Counted from the stretch's first letter, positions 1 to 5,784 are shown. The stretch is 5,784 bases of DNA from Flavobacteriales bacterium UBA5869 (GCA_002432565.1 DJFP01000030.1:1-5784), one strand, 5' to 3'. Translations and numbers: made by a program. Notes: generated by a model not told the origin, from the sequence alone.

Positions 1-1
1 A

Positions 2-1024
2 CGGTTTACACAAAAACTTCCGATCCCCAACCCGAGAACCTTTGTTGGAACGGGAAAGCTGGAGGAAATCAAAGAATACATTAAAGAATACGGGATCGAA
101 CTGGTCATTTTTGACGATGAGCTTTCACCTTCCCAATTGCGAAATATTGAGAAAGAACTGGAATGCAAGATCCTCGACCGGAACATTTTGATCCTGGATA
201 TTTTTGCTTCCAGGGCACGTACTTCCCACGCAAAAACGCAGGTCGAACTGGCACAGATGCAGTATATGCTTCCACGACTGAAAAGATTGTGGACTCACCT
301 TGAGCGTCAAAAAGGGGGGATTGGTCTGCGTGGTCCGGGGGAATCCCAAATTGAAACGGATAGACGGATCATTCAAACACGTATTGCGCTCCTGAAGGAA
401 AAACTCAAGGAGATTGATAAGCAGATGGCGGTTCAGCGCGGAAACCGCGGACAATTGGTGCGCGTAGCCCTGGTCGGTTATACGAACGTGGGAAAAAGCA
501 CCCTGATGAACCTGTTGAGCAAGTCGGAAGTATTTGCAGAGAATAAACTCTTTGCAACTTTGGATACGACCGTTCGCAAAGTGGTGATTGAGAACCTGCC
601 TTTCCTGCTGACAGATACCGTTGGATTCATCCGCAAATTACCTCATCAATTGGTGGAATCATTCAAATCTACGCTGGATGAGGTTCGGGAAGCGGATCTG
701 TTGATCCATGTGGTGGATATTTCCCATCCGAACTTTGAAGATCAGCTGCACATTGTGAATGAAACGCTGGCTGAACTGGATAACAAGGATAAACCGATGA
801 TTCTAGTTTTCAATAAGATCGACGCATACAAACCGGATGAAAGCGGTTCGAACATGACACTGGATGAATTGAAAAAAACCTGGATGAATCGCCTGCCGGC
901 TACCAAATGCGTTTTTATTTCCGCTACTGATAAAGAAAACGTGGAAGAACTCAAGGAAACCATGTATTCCGAGATCAAGCGTATCTTCGCAATCCGGTAT
1001 CCTTTCAACAACTTCTTGTACTAA
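2..1024 (+). CDS. hflX: GTPase HflX, N-terminus cut off by window edge
   Basis: HflX is a GTPase of the Obg-HflX group that binds the 50S ribosomal subunit and splits stalled or stress-damaged ribosomes. The frame is open from base 2, so the start lies outside the window; compared with the E. coli protein roughly 50 residues are missing. Visible are the HflX N-domain (PRTFVGTGKLEEI, then LILDIFASRART), the family's glycine-rich signature RQKGGIGLRGPGESQIETDR around bases 308-366, and the GTPase motifs: G1 GYTNVGKS (476-499), G3 DTVG (614-625), G4 NKID (812-823) and G5 SA (920-925). The protein stops soon after the G domain, at YPFNNFLY, and lacks the extra C-terminal domain of E. coli HflX; I believe this is usual in Bacteroidota. 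It is separated by 230 bases from the next gene and is probably a separate transcription unit. An ATG at 137 is internal to the N-domain and is not the real start. Confidence 0.96.
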   Translation, partial: RFTQKLPIPNPRTFVGTGKLEEIKEYIKEYGIELVIFDDELSPSQLRNIEKELECKILDRNILILDIFASRARTSHAKTQVELAQMQYMLPRLKRLWTHLERQKGGIGLRGPGESQIETDRRIIQTRIALLKEKLKEIDKQMAVQRGNRGQLVRVALVGYTNVGKSTLMNLLSKSEVFAENKLFATLDTTVRKVVIENLPFLLTDTVGFIRKLPHQLVESFKSTLDEVREADLLIHVVDISHPNFEDQLHIVNETLAELDNKDKPMILVFNKIDAYKPDESGSNMTLDELKKTWMNRLPATKCVFISATDKENVEELKETMYSEIKRIFAIRYPFNNFLY

Positions 1025-1039
1025 CAAACCTCCTGGGTA

Positions 1040-1093
1040 TTACCACTAACGCACAATTTTTTTGCATAATTCTATTGGGAATGTTAGTGGTAA
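1040..1093. repeat. 11-bp perfect inverted repeat downstream of hflX
   Basis: TTACCACTAAC at 1040-1050 is exactly reverse-complemented by GTTAGTGGTAA at 1083-1093, with 32 AT-rich bases between. The loop has a possible inner pairing of CAAT (1054-1057) with ATTG (1074-1077). It starts 15 bases after the hflX stop. It could act as a long-loop transcript-end hairpin for hflX, but there is no U-tract directly after the right arm (only AATAAGG), so it is not a classical intrinsic terminator. Other readings are the arms of a small dispersed repeat or a regulatory hairpin. The symmetry is certain; the function is not. Confidence 0.5.
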
Positions 1094-1130
1094 AATAAGG
1101 ATAAGATGAAGAGCGAGTGTTAAGAGCAAT

Positions 1131-1146
1131 AATTCGTGAATTCGTA
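1131..1146. repeat. 8-bp tandem repeat AATTCGTG/AATTCGTA, possible dispersed intergenic repeat
   Basis: AATTCGTG (1131-1138) is followed directly by AATTCGTA (1139-1146). The first twelve bases also form the palindrome AATTC-GT-GAATT. From memory, ATTCGTGAATTCGTGGC-like stretches recur between genes in many Bacteroidota genomes, so this may be a degraded copy of a dispersed element running on toward about 1178. That wider identification is recollection, not something the single copy here can show. Confidence 0.4.
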
Positions 1147-1161
1147 GCCAAAGAACACCGA

Positions 1162-1169
1162 TATTTTTG
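1162..1169 (+). promoter_or_regulatory. Candidate Bacteroidota promoter -7 element for the phosphatase-carotenoid operon
   Basis: TATTTTTG at 1162-1169 matches the Bacteroidota primary-sigma -7 consensus TAnnTTTG exactly. The expected -33 TTTG/TTG is weak: only TTCG at 1141-1144 lies near, with a 17-base spacer. Transcription would start near 1175, giving an 80-base leader before the ATG at 1255. No better TAnnTTTG match is present between the hflX stop and this start; TCATTTTG at 1228-1235 is a one-mismatch alternative. An exact match to six fixed bases in AT-rich DNA can arise by chance. Confidence 0.35.
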
Positions 1170-1211
1170 CTGATAAATGAACCTTTCGGTTGATTGTTGT
1201 ATACATTCTTT

Positions 1212-1237
1212 TGCATTTTGAAATGCATCATTTTGAA
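1212..1237. promoter_or_regulatory. Palindrome and direct repeats upstream of the operon start
   Basis: TGCATTT (1212-1218) and AAATGCA (1221-1227) form a perfect 7-bp inverted repeat with a 2-base centre. In addition CATTTTGAA occurs twice, at 1214-1222 and 1229-1237, 15 bases apart. The cluster lies 18-43 bases before the ATG of the phosphatase gene. It could be a protein-binding operator or a small hairpin in the 5' leader. AT-rich composition makes short repeats less surprising, so the functional reading is tentative. Confidence 0.3.
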
Positions 1238-1254
1238 TTTCATTATCTTCGATT

Positions 1255-3459
1255 ATGCGAAGTTGGATTTTAGGCATAGCGCTATTTACGGGGTTTGGAA
1301 TTTTCGGTCAAACCGAATATCTGGACAGTCTGAAAAATGCACTTCAAAAGCCTGTTTCTTCAGATACCATGCGGGTTTTACAATACAACGAAATTGCCTG
1401 GACTTACCTGGATTATTCGTTGGATTCTACTCTTAGTTTTGCAAATAGGGCATTGCATTTGGCCAAAAAACGGAACTATCCGAATGGTGTTATGGATGCA
1501 AAGAACACCCTTGGGATTTATTACCGGTATACCGCAGAATATTCAAAGGCCATCGCCATGTACAATGAATTGATCGCACTTCGGATCAAGAATCACCAGG
1601 AAGATAAATTAATCGGTGCTTATGCTAACCTGGGGTCTGTTTATTATGAAAAAGGTTCGTATGCGCAGGCACTGAAACATTACCAAAAAGCCATTGATAT
1701 TGCCAAAAAATTCCGTCAGGATGATAAAGTGCTGATTTTGTACTCGAATTTGGGGGCAGCTTATAAATCGGTGGGACTTTACGATCAGGCAATATCTACT
1801 TTCAACGAAGGGCTGAAGCTCAATAAAAGAATTAAGAATAAGGAACAGGAAGCGCAGCTTTATATGAATCTGAGTACCGTTTATCATGATAGAAACATGA
1901 TAGATGAATCTGTAAAATATTCCGAAATCGCCCGAAAGCTTAGCAGGGAAATAAATGCAGTTCGTAACAGGCAGACCATCCTTTATAATTTATCACTGGA
2001 TTACCGTACAAAGAAACAATTCTCAAAAGCAAAAGCCTGTTTGGATGAAATGTATGTTGTTGCGAAGGAAATGGATGAAGAAGATATTTGGCTGGAATAT
2101 TACCTGGGGCGTGCCAATTACCTGTTCGATCTGAAGCGTTTCGATGAAGCCATGAAACTTACCCTCATGGCCGAAAAATACGCCGATAGCGAAGCGGATT
2201 TATTGAGTTATGGTGAAGTGCAGCTTACAAAAGCATGTATTTATGCCGAGCAATACAGGTTTAAGGAAGGAATTGAAGCCGCTGAATTGGCGTTGAATGC
2301 GTTTAAGGACACGGAGGACGCGAATGCTCAAATCCGGACATATACCACTTTGTCCGGGATCTTAAAGAAAGCGGGTGATTATAAAAAGTCGCTGGAGTAT
2401 TATGAAAGGGCGAATGAATTGCAGGAGAAAACGGACCTTGAGGCAGTGACGAACCAAATTGCAACACTTAATTCTTTGAACGAACTGGAGCGAAAAGAAC
2501 AGGATCTGGCGCTTTCCAGGCAGACCAATGCAAAGATAGAAGCGGAGAACGAACGTAAAAGCAACCTCATCCTCGGGTTAGTGCTGATTGGTATTTTAAT
2601 TGTTGTATCATTGGTAATCAGTTTCAGGTCTAACCAGGAAAAGAAAAAAGCAAATGCCTTATTGAATAAGCAAAACGAAGAGATCGAAGATCAGAAGTCA
2701 TTGATTGAGCAAAAACAGACCGAGATACTGGATTCCATCCATTATGCGAAACGTATCCAGGAATCTTTATTGGTACAACAGGAATTACTCAAAGAGTCAC
2801 TTCCGGAATCCTTTATTTTCTTTCAGCCGAAAGACATTGTTTCCGGAGATTTTTACTGGGCAACCAAACGGGACGATAAGTTCTACCTCGCTATTTGCGA
2901 TAGCACCGGGCATGGAGTTCCAGGAGCATTCATGAGTGCATTGAATATTACCTTTTTGAGTGAAGCCATTAATCAATTAGGAATCAGTGAACCCGGGAAA
3001 ATCTTTGATCACGTCAGAAAGCGTTTGGTAGAATCTATTTCCCATGATGGTGCCAAAGATGGAATGGATGGTGTGCTTTTCTGTTTTGACGAATCAAACC
3101 GGGAATTGGCTTATGCAGCGGCTTATAACAACCCGGTCCTGGTAAGAGGCGGAGAATTGATCAAATTTTCTGCGGATAAAATGCCGGTGGGAAAAAGTGA
3201 TTGGATGACCGGGTTCCAAACCTATACAATCAATCCGGAGCCAGGGGATGAATTGTTTGCATACACGGATGGTTATGCCGACCAGTTTGGCGGGGAAAAA
3301 GGAAAAAAACTGAAACTGGCAAATCTGCATGAATACCTGCTGCGTATTTCTACTGAAAAAACAACAGAACAACATAAACTTCTGAAAAATCATTTCCAAT
3401 CCTGGAAGGGAAACCTCGACCAGGTAGACGATGTGTGTTTATTCGGAGTTAAATTTTAG
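1255..3459 (+). CDS. TPR sensor protein with membrane helix and SpoIIE/PP2C-type serine phosphatase domain
   Basis: A 734-residue membrane-anchored signalling protein, most likely dephosphorylating a serine/threonine-phosphorylated partner such as an STAS-type anti-sigma-factor antagonist. Residues 1-19 form a signal peptide (hydrophobic core, likely cut near FGQ), which supports this ATG. Residues about 38-393 hold eight or nine TPR-like helical repeats, clearest at 77-112, 117-152 and 157-192. A coiled coil (about 395-435), one transmembrane helix (438-459) and a second coiled coil (460-505, ending in SIHYAKRIQ) follow. The C-terminal SpoIIE domain spans about 515-734 and keeps its metal-binding acids: D532 in SGDFYW, D549 in DSTGHGVPGA, D672 in YTDGYAD and D725/D726 in DDVCLFG. 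It therefore looks catalytically active. TPRs would be periplasmic and the phosphatase cytoplasmic. This architecture is common in Bacteroidota; the ligand and substrate cannot be told from sequence. Its stop lies three bases before the carotenoid gene that follows, so the two are probably co-transcribed. Confidence 0.93.
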   Translation: MRSWILGIALFTGFGIFGQTEYLDSLKNALQKPVSSDTMRVLQYNEIAWTYLDYSLDSTLSFANRALHLAKKRNYPNGVMDAKNTLGIYYRYTAEYSKAIAMYNELIALRIKNHQEDKLIGAYANLGSVYYEKGSYAQALKHYQKAIDIAKKFRQDDKVLILYSNLGAAYKSVGLYDQAISTFNEGLKLNKRIKNKEQEAQLYMNLSTVYHDRNMIDESVKYSEIARKLSREINAVRNRQTILYNLSLDYRTKKQFSKAKACLDEMYVVAKEMDEEDIWLEYYLGRANYLFDLKRFDEAMKLTLMAEKYADSEADLLSYGEVQLTKACIYAEQYRFKEGIEAAELALNAFKDTEDANAQIRTYTTLSGILKKAGDYKKSLEYYERANELQEKTDLEAVTNQIATLNSLNELERKEQDLALSRQTNAKIEAENERKSNLILGLVLIGILIVVSLVISFRSNQEKKKANALLNKQNEEIEDQKSLIEQKQTEILDSIHYAKRIQESLLVQQELLKESLPESFIFFQPKDIVSGDFYWATKRDDKFYLAICDSTGHGVPGAFMSALNITFLSEAINQLGISEPGKIFDHVRKRLVESISHDGAKDGMDGVLFCFDESNRELAYAAAYNNPVLVRGGELIKFSADKMPVGKSDWMTGFQTYTINPEPGDELFAYTDGYADQFGGEKGKKLKLANLHEYLLRISTEKTTEQHKLLKNHFQSWKGNLDQVDDVCLFGVKF

Positions 3460-3462
3460 TCC

Positions 3463-4089
3463 ATGACCCCTTTAAAAAAGCAAAACCTGCTGTTAGTCAT
3501 TTTAGTGATCTTCTATTCCGTCGGATTAATCGGGCTACACACCGGTTACCGGTCCTATTTTTTAGGATTAACGCCTTTCAACCTTTTGCTTTCCTTCGGT
3601 TGTTTGTATTTGTCGTTCAAGGATTACTCACTTAAGAAGCACGTGGACATCATACTTATTGCCGCTGCAGGTTATTCCATCGAATGGATTGGAGTACATA
3701 CATCGGTTTTGTTCGGGCATTACCGGTATGGAAGTGTTTTGGGATATAAACTGGATGGAATTCCTTTGATCATCGGTTTGAATTGGGTGCTGCTCACATT
3801 TACTTCTGCGGCAATTGTTCACAAATGGAAAATTCCGCTGGTTTTAAAAGCGGTTATTGCCGGAGCGCTTATGACCGGTTTGGATTGGATATTGGAACCG
3901 GTTGCTATTCGTTCCGGGTTCTGGTCTTGGGAAGGACATGTTGTTCCGGTGTATAATTATATTTGCTGGATGATCTTCTCCACTTTGTTCTCTTATTGGA
4001 TTTTAAGCAGGAAAAATGTGGAGACCAACAAAGTTACCGTCGGATTATTTGTGATCTTAGTGATATTTTTTGCAATTTTAAACAGATGA
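3463..4089 (+). CDS. cruF: CruF-like carotenoid biosynthesis protein (carotenoid 1'-hydratase family)
   Basis: A 208-residue integral membrane protein with about seven hydrophobic helices (near 9-27, 34-51, 60-77, 99-117, 126-145, 164-182, 191-206). It resembles the carotenoid biosynthesis protein family of CruF (gamma-carotene 1'-hydroxylase) and the haloarchaeal bisanhydrobacterioruberin hydratase, which add water to the acyclic psi end of a carotenoid at C-1'. Family-like features are YSIEWIGVHTSVLFGHYRYG (71-90, with E74), DWILEPVA (141-148), FWSW (153-156) and the VYNYICW segment (163-169). The start is the first ATG, after the TCC that follows the phosphatase stop; there is no Shine-Dalgarno site, as is usual in this phylum. 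Its stop overlaps the crtZ start as ATGA. The adjoining hydroxylase and cyclase strongly support a carotenoid role. The exact substrate (gamma-carotene, lycopene or a hydroxylated form) is inferred only. Confidence 0.85.
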   Translation: MTPLKKQNLLLVILVIFYSVGLIGLHTGYRSYFLGLTPFNLLLSFGCLYLSFKDYSLKKHVDIILIAAAGYSIEWIGVHTSVLFGHYRYGSVLGYKLDGIPLIIGLNWVLLTFTSAAIVHKWKIPLVLKAVIAGALMTGLDWILEPVAIRSGFWSWEGHVVPVYNYICWMIFSTLFSYWILSRKNVETNKVTVGLFVILVIFFAILNR

Positions 4090-4571
4090 TTTCTACCTGG
4101 GCAGGCATACTGATTTTTATAGCGACTTTTTTCCTTACGGAGTTTGCGGCATGGTCCGCACATAAGTTTGCCATGCATGGTTTTATGTGGTATTTTCACA
4201 AAGACCATCACCAGGGGCAACCCGGTTTTTTTGAACGGAACGATGTCTTTTTTCTCATATTCGCTGTGCCGAGCTGGCTGGGAATTATGCTGGGATTGAT
4301 GTATAAACAGTATGGCTTCGTATGGATGGGATTCGGCATCATGGCTTATGGATTTACCTATTTTCTCATCCACGATGTGTTTATTCATCGCCGGTTTAAA
4401 TGGATACGTGAGATCAATACACCTTACTTCTTAGCGATCAGAAGAGCTCACAAAATGCACCACAAACATATCAATAAGGAAGATGGCGAGTGTTTCGGAT
4501 TATTGATTGTACCCCTCAAGTATTATATTGAAGCCAGAAAGATCTACAAACAGAATCGAGCGGTTAAATGA
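4086..4571 (+). CDS. crtZ: Beta-carotene 3-hydroxylase CrtZ
   Basis: A 161-residue non-haem di-iron membrane hydroxylase of the fatty-acid-hydroxylase superfamily. It places hydroxyl groups at C-3 of beta-ionone rings, turning beta-carotene into zeaxanthin or hydroxylating the ring of monocyclic carotenoids. All the iron-binding histidine clusters are present: HKFAMH (H26, H31), HKDHH (H38, H41, H42), HDVFIH (H96, H101) and HKMHH (H122, H125, H126). Hydrophobic helices lie near 5-22, 53-72 and 78-95. Length is normal for CrtZ. The frame is open upstream to an ATG at 3963, but that would overlap cruF by over 120 bases and add a non-family leader; the ATG at 4086, overlapping the cruF stop as ATGA and giving MISTWAGILIF, fits the family. 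The stop again overlaps the next start (4568-4571), pointing to translational coupling. Confidence 0.94.
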   Translation: MISTWAGILIFIATFFLTEFAAWSAHKFAMHGFMWYFHKDHHQGQPGFFERNDVFFLIFAVPSWLGIMLGLMYKQYGFVWMGFGIMAYGFTYFLIHDVFIHRRFKWIREINTPYFLAIRRAHKMHHKHINKEDGECFGLLIVPLKYYIEARKIYKQNRAVK

Positions 4572-5266
4572 GTTTCTACTTCTGGATTATTCTTGGAACA
4601 ATCATCTTTCCACTTTTATTGAGTTTCGATAAGAAAATCCACTTTTATACGCATTGGAAAACCGTCTTTCCTGCAATCCTGCTGGTTGGGTTGTTTTTCC
4701 TTTTATGGGACAATTATTTCACGATCCAACAGATATGGGGCTTCACTCCCAAATACCTCCAGGGAGTTTATTTATTTCGTCTGCCTATCGAAGAAGTGTT
4801 GTTCTTTTTAGTTGTTCCTTACGCATGCGTATTTGTTTACGAAGTAATACGAGGCTACTTCCCCAATCTGAAACTGGATCTTCTAGGTCGCGCTTTTGCT
4901 TTTGCAATGGTACTTTCCGGATTGCTGCTGACTGTTTTCTATGCCCGGAACTGGTACACGCTTACAGCTTGTTCTCTTTCCTGTTTATTGATTATCGGGA
5001 TTCATTTCCGGTTAAAAGCAACCTGGTTCAATTATTTTGCATTGGCATTCCTGGTTTGCCTGATTCCTTTTTTGATCGTAAACGGTGCATTAACGGGTTT
5101 CTTCACGGGTGAACCGGTTGTTTGGTACTCCGAAAGCCACATTGTAGGAATCCGCATCGGGACCATTCCTTTGGAAGATATTTATTACAACCTGAGCATG
5201 CTATTGCCGATTATCTTTATCCACGAAGTATTAAAGGAATACAACTGGAAAAGAAAAGGCAAATAG
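4568..5266 (+). CDS. crtYcd: Lycopene cyclase, fused CrtYc-CrtYd (CarR-domain) type
   Basis: A 232-residue, very hydrophobic membrane protein with two homologous lycopene cyclase domains, as in the fused form of the heterodimeric CrtYc/CrtYd enzymes and the cyclase part of fungal CarRA. These enzymes close the psi ends of lycopene into beta rings and are unrelated to the FAD-dependent CrtY. Each half carries the family's PxE(E/D) motif: PIEEVLFF at 73-80, preceded by the tryptophan-aspartate pair 47-48, and PLEDIYYN at 201-208, preceded by NGALTG (172-177). About seven helices are expected (near 4-20, 34-47, 75-93, 108-124, 133-146, 155-172, 206-220). The start overlaps the crtZ stop as ATGA. 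It is the last gene of the run and is followed by a palindrome. Whether one or both ends of lycopene are cyclised cannot be told from sequence; a neighbouring CruF-like gene favours at least some monocyclic product. Confidence 0.92.
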   Translation: MSFYFWIILGTIIFPLLLSFDKKIHFYTHWKTVFPAILLVGLFFLLWDNYFTIQQIWGFTPKYLQGVYLFRLPIEEVLFFLVVPYACVFVYEVIRGYFPNLKLDLLGRAFAFAMVLSGLLLTVFYARNWYTLTACSLSCLLIIGIHFRLKATWFNYFALAFLVCLIPFLIVNGALTGFFTGEPVVWYSESHIVGIRIGTIPLEDIYYNLSMLLPIIFIHEVLKEYNWKRKGK

Positions 5267-5272
5267 ACTATC

Positions 5273-5292
5273 AAAACATGATATCATGTTTT
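5273..5292. terminator. Perfect 20-bp palindrome, candidate bidirectional terminator
   Basis: AAAACATGAT (5273-5282) is followed by its exact reverse complement ATCATGTTTT (5283-5292). As RNA it would fold as an 8-bp stem with an ATAT loop, A-rich on the left and T-rich on the right on both strands. It starts 7 bases after the cyclase stop, between two convergent genes, where a two-way terminator is expected. The stem is AU-rich and the U run is short (four), so termination may be weak. A palindromic protein-binding site is the alternative. Confidence 0.5.
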
Positions 5293-5316
5293 AATTATAT
5301 CATGAAATGATGATCA
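5281..5316. repeat. Cluster of repeated ATATCATG and ATCAT/ATGAT half-sites
   Basis: ATATCATG occurs at 5281-5288 and again at 5297-5304, 16 bases apart. The second copy overlaps a small inverted repeat, ATCAT (5299-5303) with ATGAT (5307-5311), and TGATCA (5311-5316) follows. Together with the palindrome at 5273-5292 this makes a compact group of related half-sites within the 101-base convergent gap. It may be a secondary hairpin assisting termination or simply AT-rich low complexity. The rest of the gap (5317-5367) shows nothing I can interpret. Confidence 0.35.
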
Positions 5317-5367
5317 AAGGCAATCAACAACCCGCCAAGGCATCTGCTGTAAAGAAAAGCTTGGGAA

Positions 5368-5784
5368 TCAAAGTTTCCGATTAATCAGGAATTGAGCCAA
5401 TGAGTGAAGTGTCTCAGTTCTCAATCCTTTTTCCTCGAGTTGTTTCAGATTTCCCATCGCGTGGTCGTAATAGGATTTCATAGCCTCCAGCGTTGCTGTT
5501 TTAGCGCCCAAATCTTCGAACAGGTCCTGTGCATACGCGACTTTTTGACTACCTGCATCCATTTGGATCAGTTTGCCAAGACGCTTATCTCCTGTCTGCA
5601 TGGCTTTTAAAAACAGCAATGTTTTTTTGTTTGCAAGCACATCGCCTCCGACTTGTTTTCCGAATAATTCCGGATCGCCGTACAGGTCCAGGAAATCATC
5701 CTGGATTTGAAAAGCGATTCCAAGAGAAACTCCGAATTCATAGAGGTTTTTGCGGATTTCTTCTTCCTGGTTCGCTACAATTGC
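5368..5784 (-). CDS. Polyprenyl (FPP/GGPP-type) diphosphate synthase, C-terminal part, N-terminus outside window
   Basis: The last 138 residues of a trans-isoprenyl diphosphate synthase, which condenses isopentenyl diphosphate with allylic diphosphates to make C15-C20 or longer chains for carotenoids, quinones and cell-wall lipid carriers. The frame is open to the window edge at 5784. It shows the second aspartate-rich, magnesium-binding motif in FQIQDDFLD (DDFLD at 5700-5686), followed by LYGDPELFGK, the conserved GGD and then NKKTLL, an order typical of the family. The C-terminus (LAQFLINRKL) resembles that of other members. A GTG at 5640-5638 is an internal valine just after GGD, not a start. 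The chain-length-determining region near the first aspartate motif is not visible, so FPP, GGPP and longer-chain synthases cannot be told apart. It converges on the carotenoid genes, which makes a precursor-supply role plausible. Its promoter lies outside the window. Confidence 0.93.
   Translation of the reverse strand, partial: AIVANQEEEIRKNLYEFGVSLGIAFQIQDDFLDLYGDPELFGKQVGGDVLANKKTLLFLKAMQTGDKRLGKLIQMDAGSQKVAYAQDLFEDLGAKTATLEAMKSYYDHAMGNLKQLEEKGLRTETLHSLAQFLINRKL

Noticed and set aside
125..454. Minus-strand open frame of 109 codons inside hflX
   Set aside because: It lies antisense to the conserved N-domain and glycine-rich motif of HflX and has no recognisable features of its own.
1005..1277. 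Two minus-strand open frames (90 and 65 codons) covering the gap between hflX and the phosphatase gene
   Set aside because: They run through the inverted and tandem repeats and overlap the ends of both neighbouring genes, and their translations show no domain or motif. They look like chance frames in repeat DNA.
1640..2430. Repetitive amino-acid pattern suggesting DNA repeats
   Set aside because: The periodicity is at the protein level (TPR helices); the nucleotide sequences of the units differ, so no DNA repeat is annotated.
3541..3553. ACCGGT-TA-CCGGT symmetry within cruF
   Set aside because: It encodes ordinary codons (Thr-Gly-Tyr-Arg) inside a conserved gene; the symmetry is short and likely accidental.
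3963..4085. Upstream in-frame extension of crtZ to an ATG at 3963
   Set aside because: It would overlap cruF by more than 120 bases and add a leader unlike CrtZ; the ATGA-coupled start at 4086 matches the family N-terminus.
5122..5310. Plus-strand open frame of 62 codons overlapping the end of the cyclase and the palindrome
   Set aside because: It is out of frame with the conserved PLED motif of the cyclase, has a low-complexity translation and shows no recognisable family.
5368..5640. Separate 90-codon gene starting at the GTG at 5640
   Set aside because: The frame continues without a stop to the window edge and encodes the DDFLD motif upstream, so this is only the tail of the polyprenyl synthase.

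Overview
The window looks like a chromosomal segment from a member of the Bacteroidota, probably Flavobacteriales; a Fluviicola- or Crocinitomicaceae-like source is my guess, not a demonstrated assignment. Supporting signs are a periplasmic TPR array joined through one membrane helix to a SpoIIE-type phosphatase, a Bacteroidota-style HflX ending in YPFNNFLY, no purine-rich Shine-Dalgarno sites before the starts, a TAnnTTTG-type promoter element, and carotenoid genes of the kind found in yellow/orange pigmented members of the phylum. I see no tRNA, rRNA, CRISPR array, insertion sequence or phage gene.

Layout. (1) Bases 2-1024, plus strand: the 3' part of hflX, a ribosome-associated GTPase, cut off at its N-terminus by the window edge. 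(2) Bases 1025-1254: a 230-base gap with a perfect 11-bp inverted repeat, an 8-bp tandem repeat that may belong to a dispersed repeat, a promoter-like -7 element and a short palindrome with flanking direct repeats. (3) Bases 1255-5266, plus strand: four tightly packed genes that look like one transcription unit. They encode a 734-aa TPR/transmembrane/SpoIIE phosphatase, a CruF-like carotenoid 1'-hydratase (2 bases or so after the phosphatase stop), a CrtZ beta-carotene 3-hydroxylase and a fused CrtYcd-type lycopene cyclase. The last two junctions are ATGA stop/start overlaps. (4) Bases 5267-5367: a convergent gap with a perfect 20-bp palindrome, a likely bidirectional terminator. (5) Bases 5368-5784, minus strand: the C-terminal part of a trans-isoprenyl diphosphate synthase (FPP/GGPP synthase type), cut off by the window edge.

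How the genes fit together. The synthase on the minus strand could supply C15/C20 precursor. Phytoene synthase and desaturase (crtB, crtI) are not in the window. The cyclase would make beta-ionone ends from lycopene, CrtZ would add the ring 3-hydroxyl, and the CruF-like protein would hydrate the remaining acyclic end at C-1'. Together these steps lead toward monocyclic hydroxylated xanthophylls of the saproxanthin/myxol type, or toward zeaxanthin if both ends are cyclised. The most unusual point is that the pigment genes sit directly behind a sensor phosphatase with which they appear to be co-transcribed. I found no clear candidate for a wholly unknown system; this coupling is the best lead.
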